A stretch of DNA of 64,000 bases from positions 1 to 64,000 of the forward strand of contig NZ_BMFQ01000001.1 in assembly GCF_014638915.1 (NCBI RefSeq), in the 5' to 3' direction. Source of the DNA: Xanthomarina arctica. Lineage in GTDB: Bacteria; Bacteroidota; Bacteroidia; Flavobacteriales; Flavobacteriaceae. This document shows positions 26,345 through 36,842 of this stretch, in pieces (position 1 is the first letter of the stretch; every line of letters begins with the position of its first letter). The position numbers and the translations under genes were made by a program. Under the pieces are notes generated by a model. It was given only the letters and a program-made list of their open reading frames with translations. It had not been told where the DNA came from and did no database searches.

Positions 26345-27607
26345 ATGGAATCAATTCAAGCTACAAAACAAAGATTTGGAATTATTGGCAACGACGCCAA
26401 GCTTAATCGTGCCATAGAAAAAGCTATTCAAGTAGCGCCTACGGATATTTCCGTATTAGTTACTGGAGAATCTGGTGTTGGTAAAGAGAGTATTCCTAAA
26501 ATAATTCATCAGCTTTCCCATAGAAAGCATGGAAAATATATTGCTGTAAACTGTGGAGCCATTCCGGAAGGAACCATAGACAGTGAGCTTTTTGGTCACG
26601 AGAAAGGTGCTTTTACAGGAGCTACTCAAACACGTTCTGGATATTTTGAAGTTGCAGATGGCGGGACCATCTTTTTAGATGAAGTTGGCGAATTACCACT
26701 AACAACGCAAGTGCGTTTGCTACGTGTTCTTGAAAATGGCGAATTCCTTAAAGTAGGTTCCAGTCAAGTACAAAAAACCAATGTTCGGATAGTAGCAGCT
26801 ACTAACGTCAACATGTTTGAGGCAATTAAAAAAGAGAAATTCCGGGAAGATCTTTATTACAGATTAAGTACAGTAGAAATCCATTTACCTCCTTTAAGAG
26901 ATAGAAAAGAAGACATTCACTTATTATTCAGGAAATTTGCTAGCGATTTCGCCCTAAAATATAAAATGCCTACCATTAAATTAACAGACGAAGCCATTGC
27001 TTTGCTTTTAAAATTTAGATGGAGTGGAAACATCAGACAATTACGAAATGTGGCCGAGCAAACTTCGGTTCTAGAACAAAATAGAACGATTAGTGGACCA
27101 ACGCTTCAAGGCTATTTACCAAGCGAAGGCAGTAATTTACCAGCCATTATTAAAACTTCGAAGGCTGATAGCGATTTTAGTAACGAACGTGAAATTTTGT
27201 ACAAGGTTTTGTTTGATATGAAAAGTGATTTGAACGACCTGAAGAAATTGACCATGGAACTCATGAAAAATGGCAATGCTAAAGATGTTCAAAAACAAAA
27301 CGAAGGTTTAATTCAAAAAATTTATGGCGAAGAGGACGAACAAACTGAAGAAGCTCTTGACGATTTAGAAGTTTTAGCTATTGCTGAAAACAGTACTAAA
27401 TACAAAACCCCTACAGAAGAACCACAAGACAAATATCATTTTGCTGAAGAAATTGAAGAGGAAGAAACGCTATCTTTACATGATAAAGAATTAGAATTAA
27501 TAAAAAAATCCTTGGAACGTCATCAAGGAAAAAGAAAATTGGCAGCTGCCGAATTAGGTATTAGCGAACGCACCTTATATAGAAAAATTAAGCAATACGA
27601 CTTATAA
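26345..27607 (+). CDS. Sigma-54 interaction domain activator without receiver
   Basis: The 420-residue protein begins directly with an AAA+ domain: Walker A GESGVGKE at residues 41-48, the sigma-54 contact loop GAFTGA at 88-93 and Walker B GGTIFLDE at about 106-113. It ends with a Fis-type helix-turn-helix (about 375-418, ending AELGISERTLYRKIKQYDL). No receiver, PAS or GAF domain precedes the AAA+ part, so activity may be set by abundance or by a partner. A 100-residue acidic linker (about 280-375) separates the domains. It forms one run with lptE, the TPR-like gene and secG. Confidence 0.93.
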   Translation: MESIQATKQRFGIIGNDAKLNRAIEKAIQVAPTDISVLVTGESGVGKESIPKIIHQLSHRKHGKYIAVNCGAIPEGTIDSELFGHEKGAFTGATQTRSGYFEVADGGTIFLDEVGELPLTTQVRLLRVLENGEFLKVGSSQVQKTNVRIVAATNVNMFEAIKKEKFREDLYYRLSTVEIHLPPLRDRKEDIHLLFRKFASDFALKYKMPTIKLTDEAIALLLKFRWSGNIRQLRNVAEQTSVLEQNRTISGPTLQGYLPSEGSNLPAIIKTSKADSDFSNEREILYKVLFDMKSDLNDLKKLTMELMKNGNAKDVQKQNEGLIQKIYGEEDEQTEEALDDLEVLAIAENSTKYKTPTEEPQDKYHFAEEIEEEETLSLHDKELELIKKSLERHQGKRKLAAAELGISERTLYRKIKQYDL

Positions 27608-27615
27608 TATCTACT

Positions 27616-28122
27616 ATGAAATTATATAAAATTACACTTTTAGTACTTATTTCACTTACTATTTTAGGCTGTGGTGCATACTCTTTTACTGGAGCTTCTA
27701 TTCCATCAAGCACAAAAAGCTTTCAGGTTAACTATTTTAAAAATAATGCCGTTTTTGTGGAACCTGGTTTAGACAGACAATTTACTCTAGCTTTACAAGA
27801 TTTACTGCTTAATCAAACTAATTTAGAATTGGTGAATTCCGGAGGAGATTTGGTTTATGAAGGTGAAATTGTCGATTACCGTATTTCTCCAACAACAGCT
27901 ACAGCAGACAACACAGCAGCACAAAACAAACTAACTATCACAGTAAATGTGCGCTTTTTTAATAGAAAAAATGAGGAAGACGATATGGAACAACGCTACT
28001 CTTTCTTTTATGATTATGCAGGAGATGTCAATCTGGTTGGAGGAGAAAAAATAACAGCTATCGAAACTATTTTTGAACGCTTAACCCAAGATATTTTTAA
28101 TGCAACATTAGCTAAGTGGTAA
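27616..28122 (+). CDS. lptE: LptE-like lipoprotein
   Basis: The 168-residue lipoprotein has a signal peptide ending in LGC (Cys19) followed by GAYSFTGASIP, the usual opening of Bacteroidota LptE. The body has the small alpha/beta fold of the LptD partner that plugs the LPS-export barrel. The gene begins 9 bp after the sigma-54 activator stop, and the TPR-like gene and secG follow closely. The assignment rests on the N-terminal motif and this conserved neighbourhood. Confidence 0.85.
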   Translation: MKLYKITLLVLISLTILGCGAYSFTGASIPSSTKSFQVNYFKNNAVFVEPGLDRQFTLALQDLLLNQTNLELVNSGGDLVYEGEIVDYRISPTTATADNTAAQNKLTITVNVRFFNRKNEEDDMEQRYSFFYDYAGDVNLVGGEKITAIETIFERLTQDIFNATLAKW

Positions 28123-28126
28123 GAGA

Positions 28127-29077
28127 ATGAATCAAAAGGCATTTATAGAAATACTTCAAAATCCGCAAAATATCTCTGCTGAAAACACAGCGGCCTTGCT
28201 TGCTATTACGGAAGAATTTCCATACCTTCAATCGGCTAGAACTTTATACCTCAAGGGCTTAAAAAACAAAGAAAGCATAAAGTACAACCAGGAATTAAAA
28301 ACAACTGCAGCTTACACGTCAGATAGAAGTATTCTATTCGATTTTATTACTTCGGAAGAATTTCTTCAAAATGAAATTTCAAAATACATCAAACAAAATA
28401 CCGCAAATTTAAAAGAGATTACTGTAGACCTCGAAGATATCTCCGTTGCTAAAAGCGTCTCTATTGACGAAATCCTAAAACAACAAATACAAGATACAGA
28501 TGGTGTTCTGGATCCTGAATTATTTCAACCTAAAATTAAACTAAAAGAAGTTGCAAATTTTAGCTTAGATGAAACACAAAAAATTGAAGTAGTAACTAAA
28601 CCTCCTGTTATTAAAGATGACATTTCACCAGATAGCATTTTAGAATTAGGAAAACCTTTACAATTTACACACAGTGAAACACATTCCTTTAACGAATGGT
28701 TAAAGATAACCCGTTTTAAACCTATTGAAAGACCAACTTCTTTAGAGGCAAATAAGACTGAAACCATAATATCTATGGATGATTCGCAGTTGGAAAGAAA
28801 TAAGAAATTCGATTTAATAGATAAGTTTATCACTACAAATCCTAAATTAAAACCAAAGCAATTAACCAGCAATAACACCAATCTTGCGGAAGAACAGATG
28901 ATTCAACCAGAATCATTAATGACAGAAACTTTAGCCAGAATTTATGTGGAACAAAAAAACTATAAAAAAGCAATTCAATCTTACAACATTTTATGTTTGA
29001 AATATCCAGAAAAAAGTGGTTTCTTTGCAGACCAAATTAAAGCAATAAAAAAATTACAAGAACAAAACAATAAATAA
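28127..29077 (+). CDS. TPR-like conserved flavobacterial protein
   Basis: The 316-residue soluble product lacks a signal peptide and has a helical N-terminal repeat region (about residues 1-90). The middle is low-complexity and acidic, and a single recognisable TPR-like unit near the C-terminus carries ETLARIYVEQKNYKKAIQSYN (shown up to 20 residues: ETLARIYVEQKNYKKAIQSY). It begins 4 bp after lptE and stops 1 bp before secG. A role in envelope or secretion assembly is suggested only by position. Confidence 0.65.
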   Translation: MNQKAFIEILQNPQNISAENTAALLAITEEFPYLQSARTLYLKGLKNKESIKYNQELKTTAAYTSDRSILFDFITSEEFLQNEISKYIKQNTANLKEITVDLEDISVAKSVSIDEILKQQIQDTDGVLDPELFQPKIKLKEVANFSLDETQKIEVVTKPPVIKDDISPDSILELGKPLQFTHSETHSFNEWLKITRFKPIERPTSLEANKTETIISMDDSQLERNKKFDLIDKFITTNPKLKPKQLTSNNTNLAEEQMIQPESLMTETLARIYVEQKNYKKAIQSYNILCLKYPEKSGFFADQIKAIKKLQEQNNK

Positions 29078-29078
29078 T

Positions 29079-29444
29079 ATGAGTACGTTTACAATATTTT
29101 TAGCATTAATCGTAGTTGTAGCCTTTTTACTAGTAGTAGTTATAATGGTACAAAACCCAAAAGGAGGCGGATTATCTTCATCATTTGGTGGTGGCGGAAC
29201 GCAACAACTTGGTGGTGTAAAGAAAACAACCGACTTTTTAGACAAAAGTACTTGGACTTTAGCAGCTTTAATGTTAGCATTAATCTTACTTTCTAATGTT
29301 GCTATCAACAAAGGAACAAATGTAGTAGATTCTAAAGCTTTAGACATAGATGCGACAACAATGCCTGTTGCTCCTGCTCCTGTTGCTACTCCTACTGCTC
29401 CCGAAGCAACTAACAATGTTGCGCCAGAGACAGAAACAGAGTAA
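29079..29444 (+). CDS. secG: Preprotein translocase subunit SecG
   Basis: The 121-residue protein has two membrane helices (about residues 2-23 and 56-75) separated by the typical SecG loop QNPKGGGLSSSFGGGG, with TDFLDKSTW before the second helix. It has an Ala/Pro/Thr-rich tail from residue 100. SecG is the small accessory subunit of SecYEG. A strong terminator at 29468 ends this operon. Confidence 0.95.
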   Translation: MSTFTIFLALIVVVAFLLVVVIMVQNPKGGGLSSSFGGGGTQQLGGVKKTTDFLDKSTWTLAALMLALILLSNVAINKGTNVVDSKALDIDATTMPVAPAPVATPTAPEATNNVAPETETE

Positions 29445-29467
29445 TTATATTGTCTTTTAAAAAATTA

Positions 29468-29502
29468 AAAAATGCCAACTAAATTAGTTGGCATTTTTTT
29501 TT
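29468..29502 (+). terminator. Terminator after secG
   Basis: A perfect hairpin ATGCCAACT/AGTTGGCAT with a 5-nt loop is followed by a run of nine or ten T. Confidence 0.9.
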
Positions 29503-29528
29503 AATGAAATTTTGTCAGGCTTCTTCTA

Positions 29529-29545
29529 TTGGCACATTTTTAGCA
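29529..29545 (+). promoter_or_regulatory. Sigma-54-type -24/-12 promoter of groES-groEL
   Basis: The sequence TTGGCACATTTTTAGCA has GG and GC separated by exactly 10 bases, the spacing required of sigma-54 promoters, and seven of the first seven -24 positions agree (YTGGCAC). It lies 48 bp upstream of groES. The predicted start is near 29556. A receiver-less sigma-54 activator is encoded 3 kb away at 26345. Direct regulation is inference. Confidence 0.65.
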
Positions 29546-29592
29546 CACTCCTAAAGTGAAAACATTAACTATATAATTAAAAACATAATAAT

Positions 29593-29868
29593 ATGAGTTT
29601 AAAAATTAAACCTTTAGCAGATAGAGTTCTTATTGAACCTGTAGCAGCTGAAACAAAAACTGCTTCTGGAATTATCATTCCTGATAATGCAAAAGAAAAA
29701 CCTCAACAAGGTAAAGTTATGGCTATTGGTAAAGGCACTAAAGACGAACCAATGACTGTTAAAGTTGGAGATGCTGTTCTTTACGGTAAATACTCAGGAA
29801 CGGAACTTAAACTTGAAGGAAAAGATTATTTAATGATGCGTGAAAGCGACATTCTTGCAATTATATAA
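29593..29868 (+). CDS. groES: Co-chaperonin GroES
   Basis: The 91-residue protein is of normal length. It starts with [11 protein letters not shown] and has the mobile loop [18 protein letters not shown] (residues about 16-34), then [22 protein letters not shown] and a C-terminal [14 protein letters not shown] (in parts). It caps GroEL. It is the first gene of the chaperonin operon, 125 bp before groEL. A sigma-54-like promoter lies just upstream. Confidence 0.97.
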   Translation: MSLKIKPLADRVLIEPVAAETKTASGIIIPDNAKEKPQQGKVMAIGKGTKDEPMTVKVGDAVLYGKYSGTELKLEGKDYLMMRESDILAII

Positions 29869-29977
29869 TTGCAAATTTCCAAAAAATTAAAAAAACAAAT
29901 TCCAATGATCTCCAATCAAATAATAGTAATTCCTTTTTGGAATTAAGTATTTGAATTTTGAGATTTAAAAATTTTAA

Positions 29978-31621
<1,644 letters not shown>

Positions 31622-31654
31622 TCAAGAATCTTGAATACACAAATTATAATAACT

Positions 31655-31688
31655 AAAAACGCCTCAATTTCTTGAGGCGTTTTTTTTA
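31655..31688. terminator. Bidirectional terminator between groEL and the 31709 gene
   Basis: The stem AAAACGCCTCAA/TTGAGGCGTTTT with a 5-nt loop carries A- and T-runs on both sides, suiting both convergent genes. Confidence 0.9.
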
Positions 31689-31708
31689 TTCTATATTTAT
31701 TTGAAAAC

Positions 31709-32314
31709 TTAATTGATAATTAAGCTACTCCACAATAAGTCAATCATATGTTCTCCTTCATTGTCTCCATCACCTCCTAAATTCATGGTCATGATAAGAA
31801 TACCTTCATCTTTTTTTCCAATTGCAGAAATTTCGTAAACTTCCAATTCACCTTTATATTCTAATTCGGCTTTTAAAACTTTCAATTTTTCACCACTTTC
31901 AAGGGTTCTTTCGTAATCTTTTCTTTCTAAAGTATAGCCATAACTTACACTCTCTTTAATTACTTCATTTAACATCATTTCCTGCAACATGGTAGGATCG
32001 AATGTGTCATACTTCTGAATAATAATTCCAGAACCACCTGCAGTCATTAACATGATTTGCTCAATACCTTCATCAATGGCCGTTTTCGAAACTTTATGAT
32101 TCTTCGAATATTTAAAATCATAAAACGTATCATTATAAAATAAGGTGTCCTTTTCTTTTACCAAAATTTTAATGGTCTTTCCGTTCACTTTGAATTCATA
32201 ATCTTCATCTAAGGAAATTTCTTGGGATTGATCGTTAACAGTTATAATAAAATTGGATTGAGAATATACGTTTGAAAATAATAAACAGGTAAAAATTAAA
32301 AGTAATTTCTTCAT
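31709..32314 (-). CDS. Secreted protein of unknown function (201 aa)
   Basis: The product has a Sec signal peptide ending SQS near residue 19 and a short beta-rich body with repeated Asp/Lys/Glu. A helical MMLNEVIKES region near residue 115 and a C-terminal ILIMTMNLGGDGDNEGEHMIDLLW segment (quoted in part: LGGDGDNEGEHMID) complete it. I recognise no family. It is convergent with groEL and is preceded by the terminator of the HMA gene, so it is probably transcribed alone. Confidence 0.55.
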   Translation of the reverse strand: MKKLLLIFTCLLFSNVYSQSNFIITVNDQSQEISLDEDYEFKVNGKTIKILVKEKDTLFYNDTFYDFKYSKNHKVSKTAIDEGIEQIMLMTAGGSGIIIQKYDTFDPTMLQEMMLNEVIKESVSYGYTLERKDYERTLESGEKLKVLKAELEYKGELEVYEISAIGKKDEGILIMTMNLGGDGDNEGEHMIDLLWSSLIIN

Positions 32315-32345
32315 GATAATCGGTTAGTTATTAGACTTGCAATAT

Positions 32346-32380
32346 AAAAAAAAAGTCCAAACATATATTTGGACTTTTTT
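32346..32380. terminator. Terminator after the HMA gene
   Basis: The hairpin AAAAGTCCAAA (32351-32361) / TTTGGACTTTT (32368-32378) has a 6-nt loop, with A/T runs on either side. It lies just 3' of the HMA gene on the minus strand. Confidence 0.8.
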
Positions 32381-32390
32381 ATATAGTTTT

Positions 32391-32747
32391 TTAATCATCT
32401 TTATGATCGTCTACTACAGACTCTTCACGATATTTACAACAATCATGTACACTATTATAAGCTTCATTTGTTGCTACAACATTTTTAGTGTCGTGACCAA
32501 CTGCTGCAATATTGTTTTCAATGGTTGCAACATTGGTTTTATTTTCGTCATAAATAATTTTCAACTCATGGGTGTTTACATCCCAAACAGCCGATTTTAC
32601 ACCCTTTGTTTTAAAACAAGCTTTCTCAATGCGGTCTTTACACATGTTACAAACACCATCTACTTCCATGGTTGCTCTTGCATTTTTGTTTTGCGAAAAA
32701 GCAGTGAAACTAATAAGCATCACCAATAATAATCCTAGTTTTTTCAT
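32391..32747 (-). CDS. Secreted heavy-metal-associated (HMA) protein
   Basis: The 118-residue product has a signal peptide (MKKLGLLLVMLISFTAFSQ) and then an HMA fold, residues about 25-95. The metal motif is GVCNMCKDRIE, the CxxC of copper- and related soft-metal-binding HMA domains, and the domain ends VGHDTKNVVA. The tail is acidic and His-rich (HDCCKYREESVVDDHKDD), which would add metal-binding capacity. It is downstream of the TonB-dependent receptor on the same strand and probably works with it in metal handling. Confidence 0.85.
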   Translation of the reverse strand: MKKLGLLLVMLISFTAFSQNKNARATMEVDGVCNMCKDRIEKACFKTKGVKSAVWDVNTHELKIIYDENKTNVATIENNIAAVGHDTKNVVATNEAYNSVHDCCKYREESVVDDHKDD

Positions 32748-32777
32748 AATTTTTATTTTTAAATTGTTATTGTTTTA

Positions 32778-35015
32778 TTATTCTATATTAAATCGTAATC
32801 CTGCATAATAGGTACTTCCAAAAATGGATCCATAAACAAAAGTTGTATCAAAATAGGATCCAAAAGGATCGTCTGATGCTAAAATAGCTTTTTCTTGTCT
32901 AACATCTGTAATATTTTCTCCGCCAAAATATATTTCAAATCTTGGTGAAAACACTTTTGTTACTTGAGCATTTAAGGAGCCAACCGTTGGCGAATATTCA
33001 GGAACTTGATAAGCTACAGGGTTAGCTGTCGTGGAAGAAAAACGTTGTTCGCTTAACCAATTATAGGTTACATCAAACTTCCAATGCCCTCCAGTTTGTT
33101 GCAAATTTGTTTCATAAGACGCATTGGCAAACAAACGGTTTTGAGCTGTTAATGGTTTTTCCAATAAGCCAGAATCATATTGTGTTTTCACATCGTAATA
33201 CTTATAGGCCAATCTCAAATCGAAATTTGTAAACACATTATAGTTAAATTCAAATTGAAAGCTATTGGCAAAACTTTTACCATCTAAATTATAAAAACTC
33301 ACGGCTCGTGGATCTTCATAATCTACAACCACTTGATTGATGAAATTGGTTTTATAAAAATCGAATGTAACATCGGCTTTTTTTCCAAAAAGATTAAATC
33401 CTTGTAAAAAAGAAATTCCATAGTTCCATGCTATCTCAGGGTCTAAACCATAAATGGGGCCTCCATCATTTATGACGTTTATCATCCTAGAAGTAGCAAA
33501 CATACTTTGGTTTTCGGCAAAAATATTAGCACTTCGTTTACCACGACCTACAGAAGCTTTTATAGCCGATTTCTCCCAAGGAGTATAACGAGCATGCAAT
33601 CTTGGAGTTAAAAATAGTCCAAGTAAGTTATGTTCATCTACACGAAGGCCGGCGGTAATATTTAGATTGTCTAAATTATCATAATTGTATTCAAAAAAAC
33701 CACCAATAGAAGCTTCTGTACGTCCATAAGGTGTGTTAATTACCATTTCATTATAATGATCATATGTATAACTTAATCCTGTTTTAATTTTATGTCTAGA
33801 ATCGCTTATAATGGAATTATACATTGCATTTATATACAGACTGTTATGAGTTATATCATACACATTAAGTCCAAAATAGGACTCTTGTTCATGCCAGCTA
33901 TAAGCAGATTGAAAACCTATACTCTGGTATGGAATATTTGGATTGACATATCTTAGTTTAACCGAGGCCTCAAAGCGCCTAGTATCTATAGCACTTCCCC
34001 AAGAATTGGTAGTTAATTTATCTGTATCTGGATCAAAATCTAATTGACCACCTTGTTTGTTGTCATCTAAATATTTCACATTTATAAAGCTGACTAAACC
34101 TTTCTCGGGATTGGTATATTGCCAACGATTCATCAGGTTAATTTGATTATAAATAGGCATATCCATAAAGCCATCATGATTGACATCATGCTTTTTATTA
34201 TGTATATTTCCATGAATATATAACCCTGTATCCCATTTATCGGAAATCTTAGTATTCAAATGCGCATTGAGTTCTAATCGGGTATTACTTGCTCCATAAA
34301 GATTGACATATAATGACTTATCAATTTTTGGTTTTACCAGCTCAGTATTGATTTGCCCGGCAATACTTTCATAACCATTAACAACACTTCCTGCTCCTTT
34401 TGTAATTTGAATACTCTCTACCCAGGATCCTGGAACAAAACTTAAACCATAAGCTTGTGATGCACCACGAATGGAAGGAACATTCTCTGTAGTAATTAAA
34501 ATATACGGTCCCGTTAAACCTAACATTTTTATTTGCTTTGTTCCTGAAACAGCATCAGCAAAACTAACGTCGATGGATGGATTTGTTTCAAAACTCTCAG
34601 ATAAATTACAACAAGCAGATTTTAAAAGCTCATCGCTACTCATATTTATAACGTTTTGCGATGACAAATAAGACTTGGCAGTTGCTTGATTTCTGGACGT
34701 TAAAACAACTTCCTTTAAACTGCTAGTTGGTTCTAAGAAATGATTAATATCATCTGTGTTTTTAACCGTAAGAGTGTCTGTTTTATAACCGACATAACTG
34801 ATCACTATTTTTTTGTATTCGATTTTATAGGGAAGCGTAAATTTCCCATCAAAATCGGTTACAGAGCCAACGGTTGTATCTAACCAATACACATTTGCTC
34901 CCGTAATAGGAGTGTGTTTATTTTGTTCGTTTACTTCCATAATCATCCCTTTAAGTGTCTCTTGCGAAAAGGAAAACAGAGGAAGTAAGGCTATTAAAAA
35001 TACTATTTTTTTCAT
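32778..35015 (-). CDS. TonB-dependent outer-membrane receptor
   Basis: The 745-residue receptor has a signal peptide (about 17 residues) and a carboxypeptidase-regulatory-like domain (about 20-95: GANVYWLDTTVGSVTDFDGK). The plug domain follows (about 110-225, with GAGSVVNGYESIAGQINTEL in parts), then a 22-strand-type barrel. It ends in YYAGLRFNIE, with a C-terminal aromatic-type signature. The HMA protein lies downstream and a short HMA-like ORF lies 1 bp upstream, so copper or another metal chelate is the likely ligand (inference). Confidence 0.92.
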   Translation of the reverse strand: MKKIVFLIALLPLFSFSQETLKGMIMEVNEQNKHTPITGANVYWLDTTVGSVTDFDGKFTLPYKIEYKKIVISYVGYKTDTLTVKNTDDINHFLEPTSSLKEVVLTSRNQATAKSYLSSQNVINMSSDELLKSACCNLSESFETNPSIDVSFADAVSGTKQIKMLGLTGPYILITTENVPSIRGASQAYGLSFVPGSWVESIQITKGAGSVVNGYESIAGQINTELVKPKIDKSLYVNLYGASNTRLELNAHLNTKISDKWDTGLYIHGNIHNKKHDVNHDGFMDMPIYNQINLMNRWQYTNPEKGLVSFINVKYLDDNKQGGQLDFDPDTDKLTTNSWGSAIDTRRFEASVKLRYVNPNIPYQSIGFQSAYSWHEQESYFGLNVYDITHNSLYINAMYNSIISDSRHKIKTGLSYTYDHYNEMVINTPYGRTEASIGGFFEYNYDNLDNLNITAGLRVDEHNLLGLFLTPRLHARYTPWEKSAIKASVGRGKRSANIFAENQSMFATSRMINVINDGGPIYGLDPEIAWNYGISFLQGFNLFGKKADVTFDFYKTNFINQVVVDYEDPRAVSFYNLDGKSFANSFQFEFNYNVFTNFDLRLAYKYYDVKTQYDSGLLEKPLTAQNRLFANASYETNLQQTGGHWKFDVTYNWLSEQRFSSTTANPVAYQVPEYSPTVGSLNAQVTKVFSPRFEIYFGGENITDVRQEKAILASDDPFGSYFDTTFVYGSIFGSTYYAGLRFNIE

Positions 35016-35016
35016 A

Positions 35017-35172
35017 TTAAAATGAATTTATTAGCATGGTAATAACCATAATTAAAACGATGGAATCTTCTGTTATGATAGCTTCTGCTTTGGAAACATA
35101 AACGCGTTTCCCGAAAATTACTTTAACAGCATTTTTGCAAGTCAGACCTGCAATGTGATATGTATATGTCAT
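35017..35172 (-). CDS. Short HMA-like ORF, possibly a remnant
   Basis: The 51-residue frame starts MTYTYHIAGLTCKNAVKV, resembling the first strand and metal loop of HMA domains (TxxGMTCxxC). The second cysteine is Ala, and the rest (VSKAEAIITEDSIVLIMVIT) resembles the HMA end with the middle lost. It stops 1 bp before the TonB receptor start. It is either a decayed HMA gene or a small transcribed leader peptide. Coding is not certain. Confidence 0.45.
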   Translation of the reverse strand: MTYTYHIAGLTCKNAVKVIFGKRVYVSKAEAIITEDSIVLIMVITMLINSF

Positions 35173-35311
35173 TTTTGAAATGATATTTGATAATATTTAG
35201 TCTTTAATCCATGAATTCTTGCATTGGCAAAAATCCAGATTGCACTCACCATTTAATGATGAGATGGGTTTCGATGAACCTAAAGTTTATCGATTTCGCA
35301 GAAAAAAAATA

Positions 35312-35725
35312 TCAAATAATAAAAACCTGATCGAGAACTTGAATATCTGCAATCAGATTGGGTGGAGTGTAATTTTTATAAGGTATTACCAATTCTGGTA
35401 AGCCCTGAAAAAGATTGAAATAAGAATGAACAAAAGCACTTAGAAAAACCTGCTGATGAAACTCTAAGTCTTCAAGAGATGTTTTCTTTAATTTATCTTG
35501 ACCTTTTACAATATGAATTTCGTCTTTACAACAATGTTTTTTTTCTAAAGCAACTAAAGCTTCAGAATCCATATCTAAAATACAACTATCAACTTTAGAA
35601 AATATGGCAACATCAATTAAATTATCGCCACAATAGTGTTTTTCAACCGTAAAAGATAGGGTTGAAAGCAATACCAAACAGGCAATGGTTATTGAAAAGG
35701 TTTTATGTAAAAATACTTTTATCAC
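35312..35725 (-). CDS. HYC_CC_PP family protein
   Basis: The 137-residue product has an uncleaved-looking signal or anchor (residues 5-24), then HYCGD (HYC, about 31-33), KKHCCKDE (CC, about 65-66) and a late NYTPPNL (PP). These three motifs give the family its name; function is unknown, although its placement next to copper-type HMA and TonB receptor genes is recurrent. It is transcribed in the same direction as the receptor. The spaced cysteines suggest metal or disulphide chemistry. Confidence 0.85.
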   Translation of the reverse strand: MIKVFLHKTFSITIACLVLLSTLSFTVEKHYCGDNLIDVAIFSKVDSCILDMDSEALVALEKKHCCKDEIHIVKGQDKLKKTSLEDLEFHQQVFLSAFVHSYFNLFQGLPELVIPYKNYTPPNLIADIQVLDQVFII

Positions 35726-35780
35726 TTAGCAAAATTACAAAAAAACCAATTGATAAACATCTTTTCATTAGGATTAACAT

Positions 35781-36209
35781 TTATGAACGTTGTTTGTGAT
35801 AATAGAAAGCGGGAATCAGTAGTAAAGCAATTAAGGGTTGGATTAAAAATCGTCTCACATTAAAAAATAAATAATAATCCTCTTGTCTTGGGTTTATAAC
35901 AAAATAGAGGAACATGGATATTAAAATGAAATAAGAAACTGAGTAAATTAAAACCGAAAACTTAAGAATACTCCTATCCTTAAAGAGTACAAACAAAATT
36001 CCTAAAGAAATGATTGTATTCAAAACATAACGAAGCGTTGTAGAAGCAACCAACTTAACAACTTCTTGTCTTGGCGAATCTATATATAAATAATCATTTT
36101 GAAAGAAAGTTAAATAAGGATCGTAAAACAATTGCACCTCAAAGATTCTTATAAGAACCAATAAGCCTATTAAAACAATAAACGATATATATTTCATCAC
36201 TTTATTCAT
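35781..36209 (-). CDS. Exosortase F system-associated protein
   Basis: The 142-residue membrane protein has four hydrophobic segments (about residues 7-23, 57-77, 81-105 and 118-135). It directly follows the XrtF gene with an 8-bp overlap. That coupling and the size and topology identify the recurrent XrtF partner in flavobacteria. Its job is unknown; it might help fold or guide the exosortase or its substrate. No sorting-tag substrate is seen in the window. Confidence 0.8.
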   Translation of the reverse strand: MNKVMKYISFIVLIGLLVLIRIFEVQLFYDPYLTFFQNDYLYIDSPRQEVVKLVASTTLRYVLNTIISLGILFVLFKDRSILKFSVLIYSVSYFILISMFLYFVINPRQEDYYLFFNVRRFLIQPLIALLLIPAFYYHKQRS

Positions 36210-36753
36210 GGCTCTCCTTGTGATTAGAAAAACGATTCACCCAAAATAGCCAAAGTAAACAAACCATCCCATAAATAATGGCTGGAAAAATAACCGTGTG
36301 CAAAATATCTTTTCTCCACGGATAGTGGTACAAACCTATGGACAAAATAACGACACGAATTAAATTGACCACATAAATCAAGACACTTCCTGCCAAGACA
36401 TATAAAAAGGTGGTTTTAATTTTTCCTGTAAAAGCAATTATAAAAGATGCAAACAGAATGATAACACTAACAGAGTTGCAACCTTCTATAACCCTTGCAA
36501 CATATTTATTATTAATAATCAATTTCATGGTAGGCTCTGTTGCATGAGGAACCACTTGCGCTTGATACCCTAAACTTTCAAGAATTTCTCTACTTTGCTT
36601 GGCTACCAAATTTGTCATATAATCTGGATAATAAGTCTCGCTTGAGCCATATTGCAAATACAATTTATATGAAAAAGTTAGAACAGCATACACCAAAAGA
36701 AAGGTTAGAATAAACTTAAGGACCGATTTATATTTTATAATGAGTTCTTTCAA
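36202..36753 (-). CDS. xrtF: Exosortase family protein XrtF
   Basis: The frame is open from 36843, but its only upstream start is a TTG inside the divergent gene. I choose TTG 36753, giving 183 residues, the normal XrtF length with MKELIIKYKSVLKFILTF at its start. Several membrane helices follow. The exosortase triad is visible: Cys92 (IEGCNSVSV), Arg133 (NLIRVVIL) and His152 (HTVIFPAIIYG). Exosortases cleave and probably transfer C-terminally tagged surface proteins. An 8-bp overlap couples it to its partner gene. Confidence 0.88.
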   Translation of the reverse strand: MKELIIKYKSVLKFILTFLLVYAVLTFSYKLYLQYGSSETYYPDYMTNLVAKQSREILESLGYQAQVVPHATEPTMKLIINNKYVARVIEGCNSVSVIILFASFIIAFTGKIKTTFLYVLAGSVLIYVVNLIRVVILSIGLYHYPWRKDILHTVIFPAIIYGMVCLLWLFWVNRFSNHKESHE

Positions 36754-36817
36754 AAAATAATGTTTAAGTACGACGTTAAAATTATACAAAATACAAGATA
36801 CAATGGTGGTTTTTAAA

Positions 36818-36825
36818 TACTTTTG
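36818..36825 (+). promoter_or_regulatory. Putative -7 box of the GAF gene
   Basis: TACTTTTG matches TAnnTTTG and lies 17 bp upstream of the GAF gene start. No clear TTG box at -33 is present, so support is partial. Confidence 0.4.
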
Positions 36826-36842
36826 TCCAAAATTTTTGAACA

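Noticed and set aside
35219-35401. 60-codon + strand frame at 35219
   Set aside because: It overlaps the HYC_CC_PP gene on the other strand and looks like random sequence.
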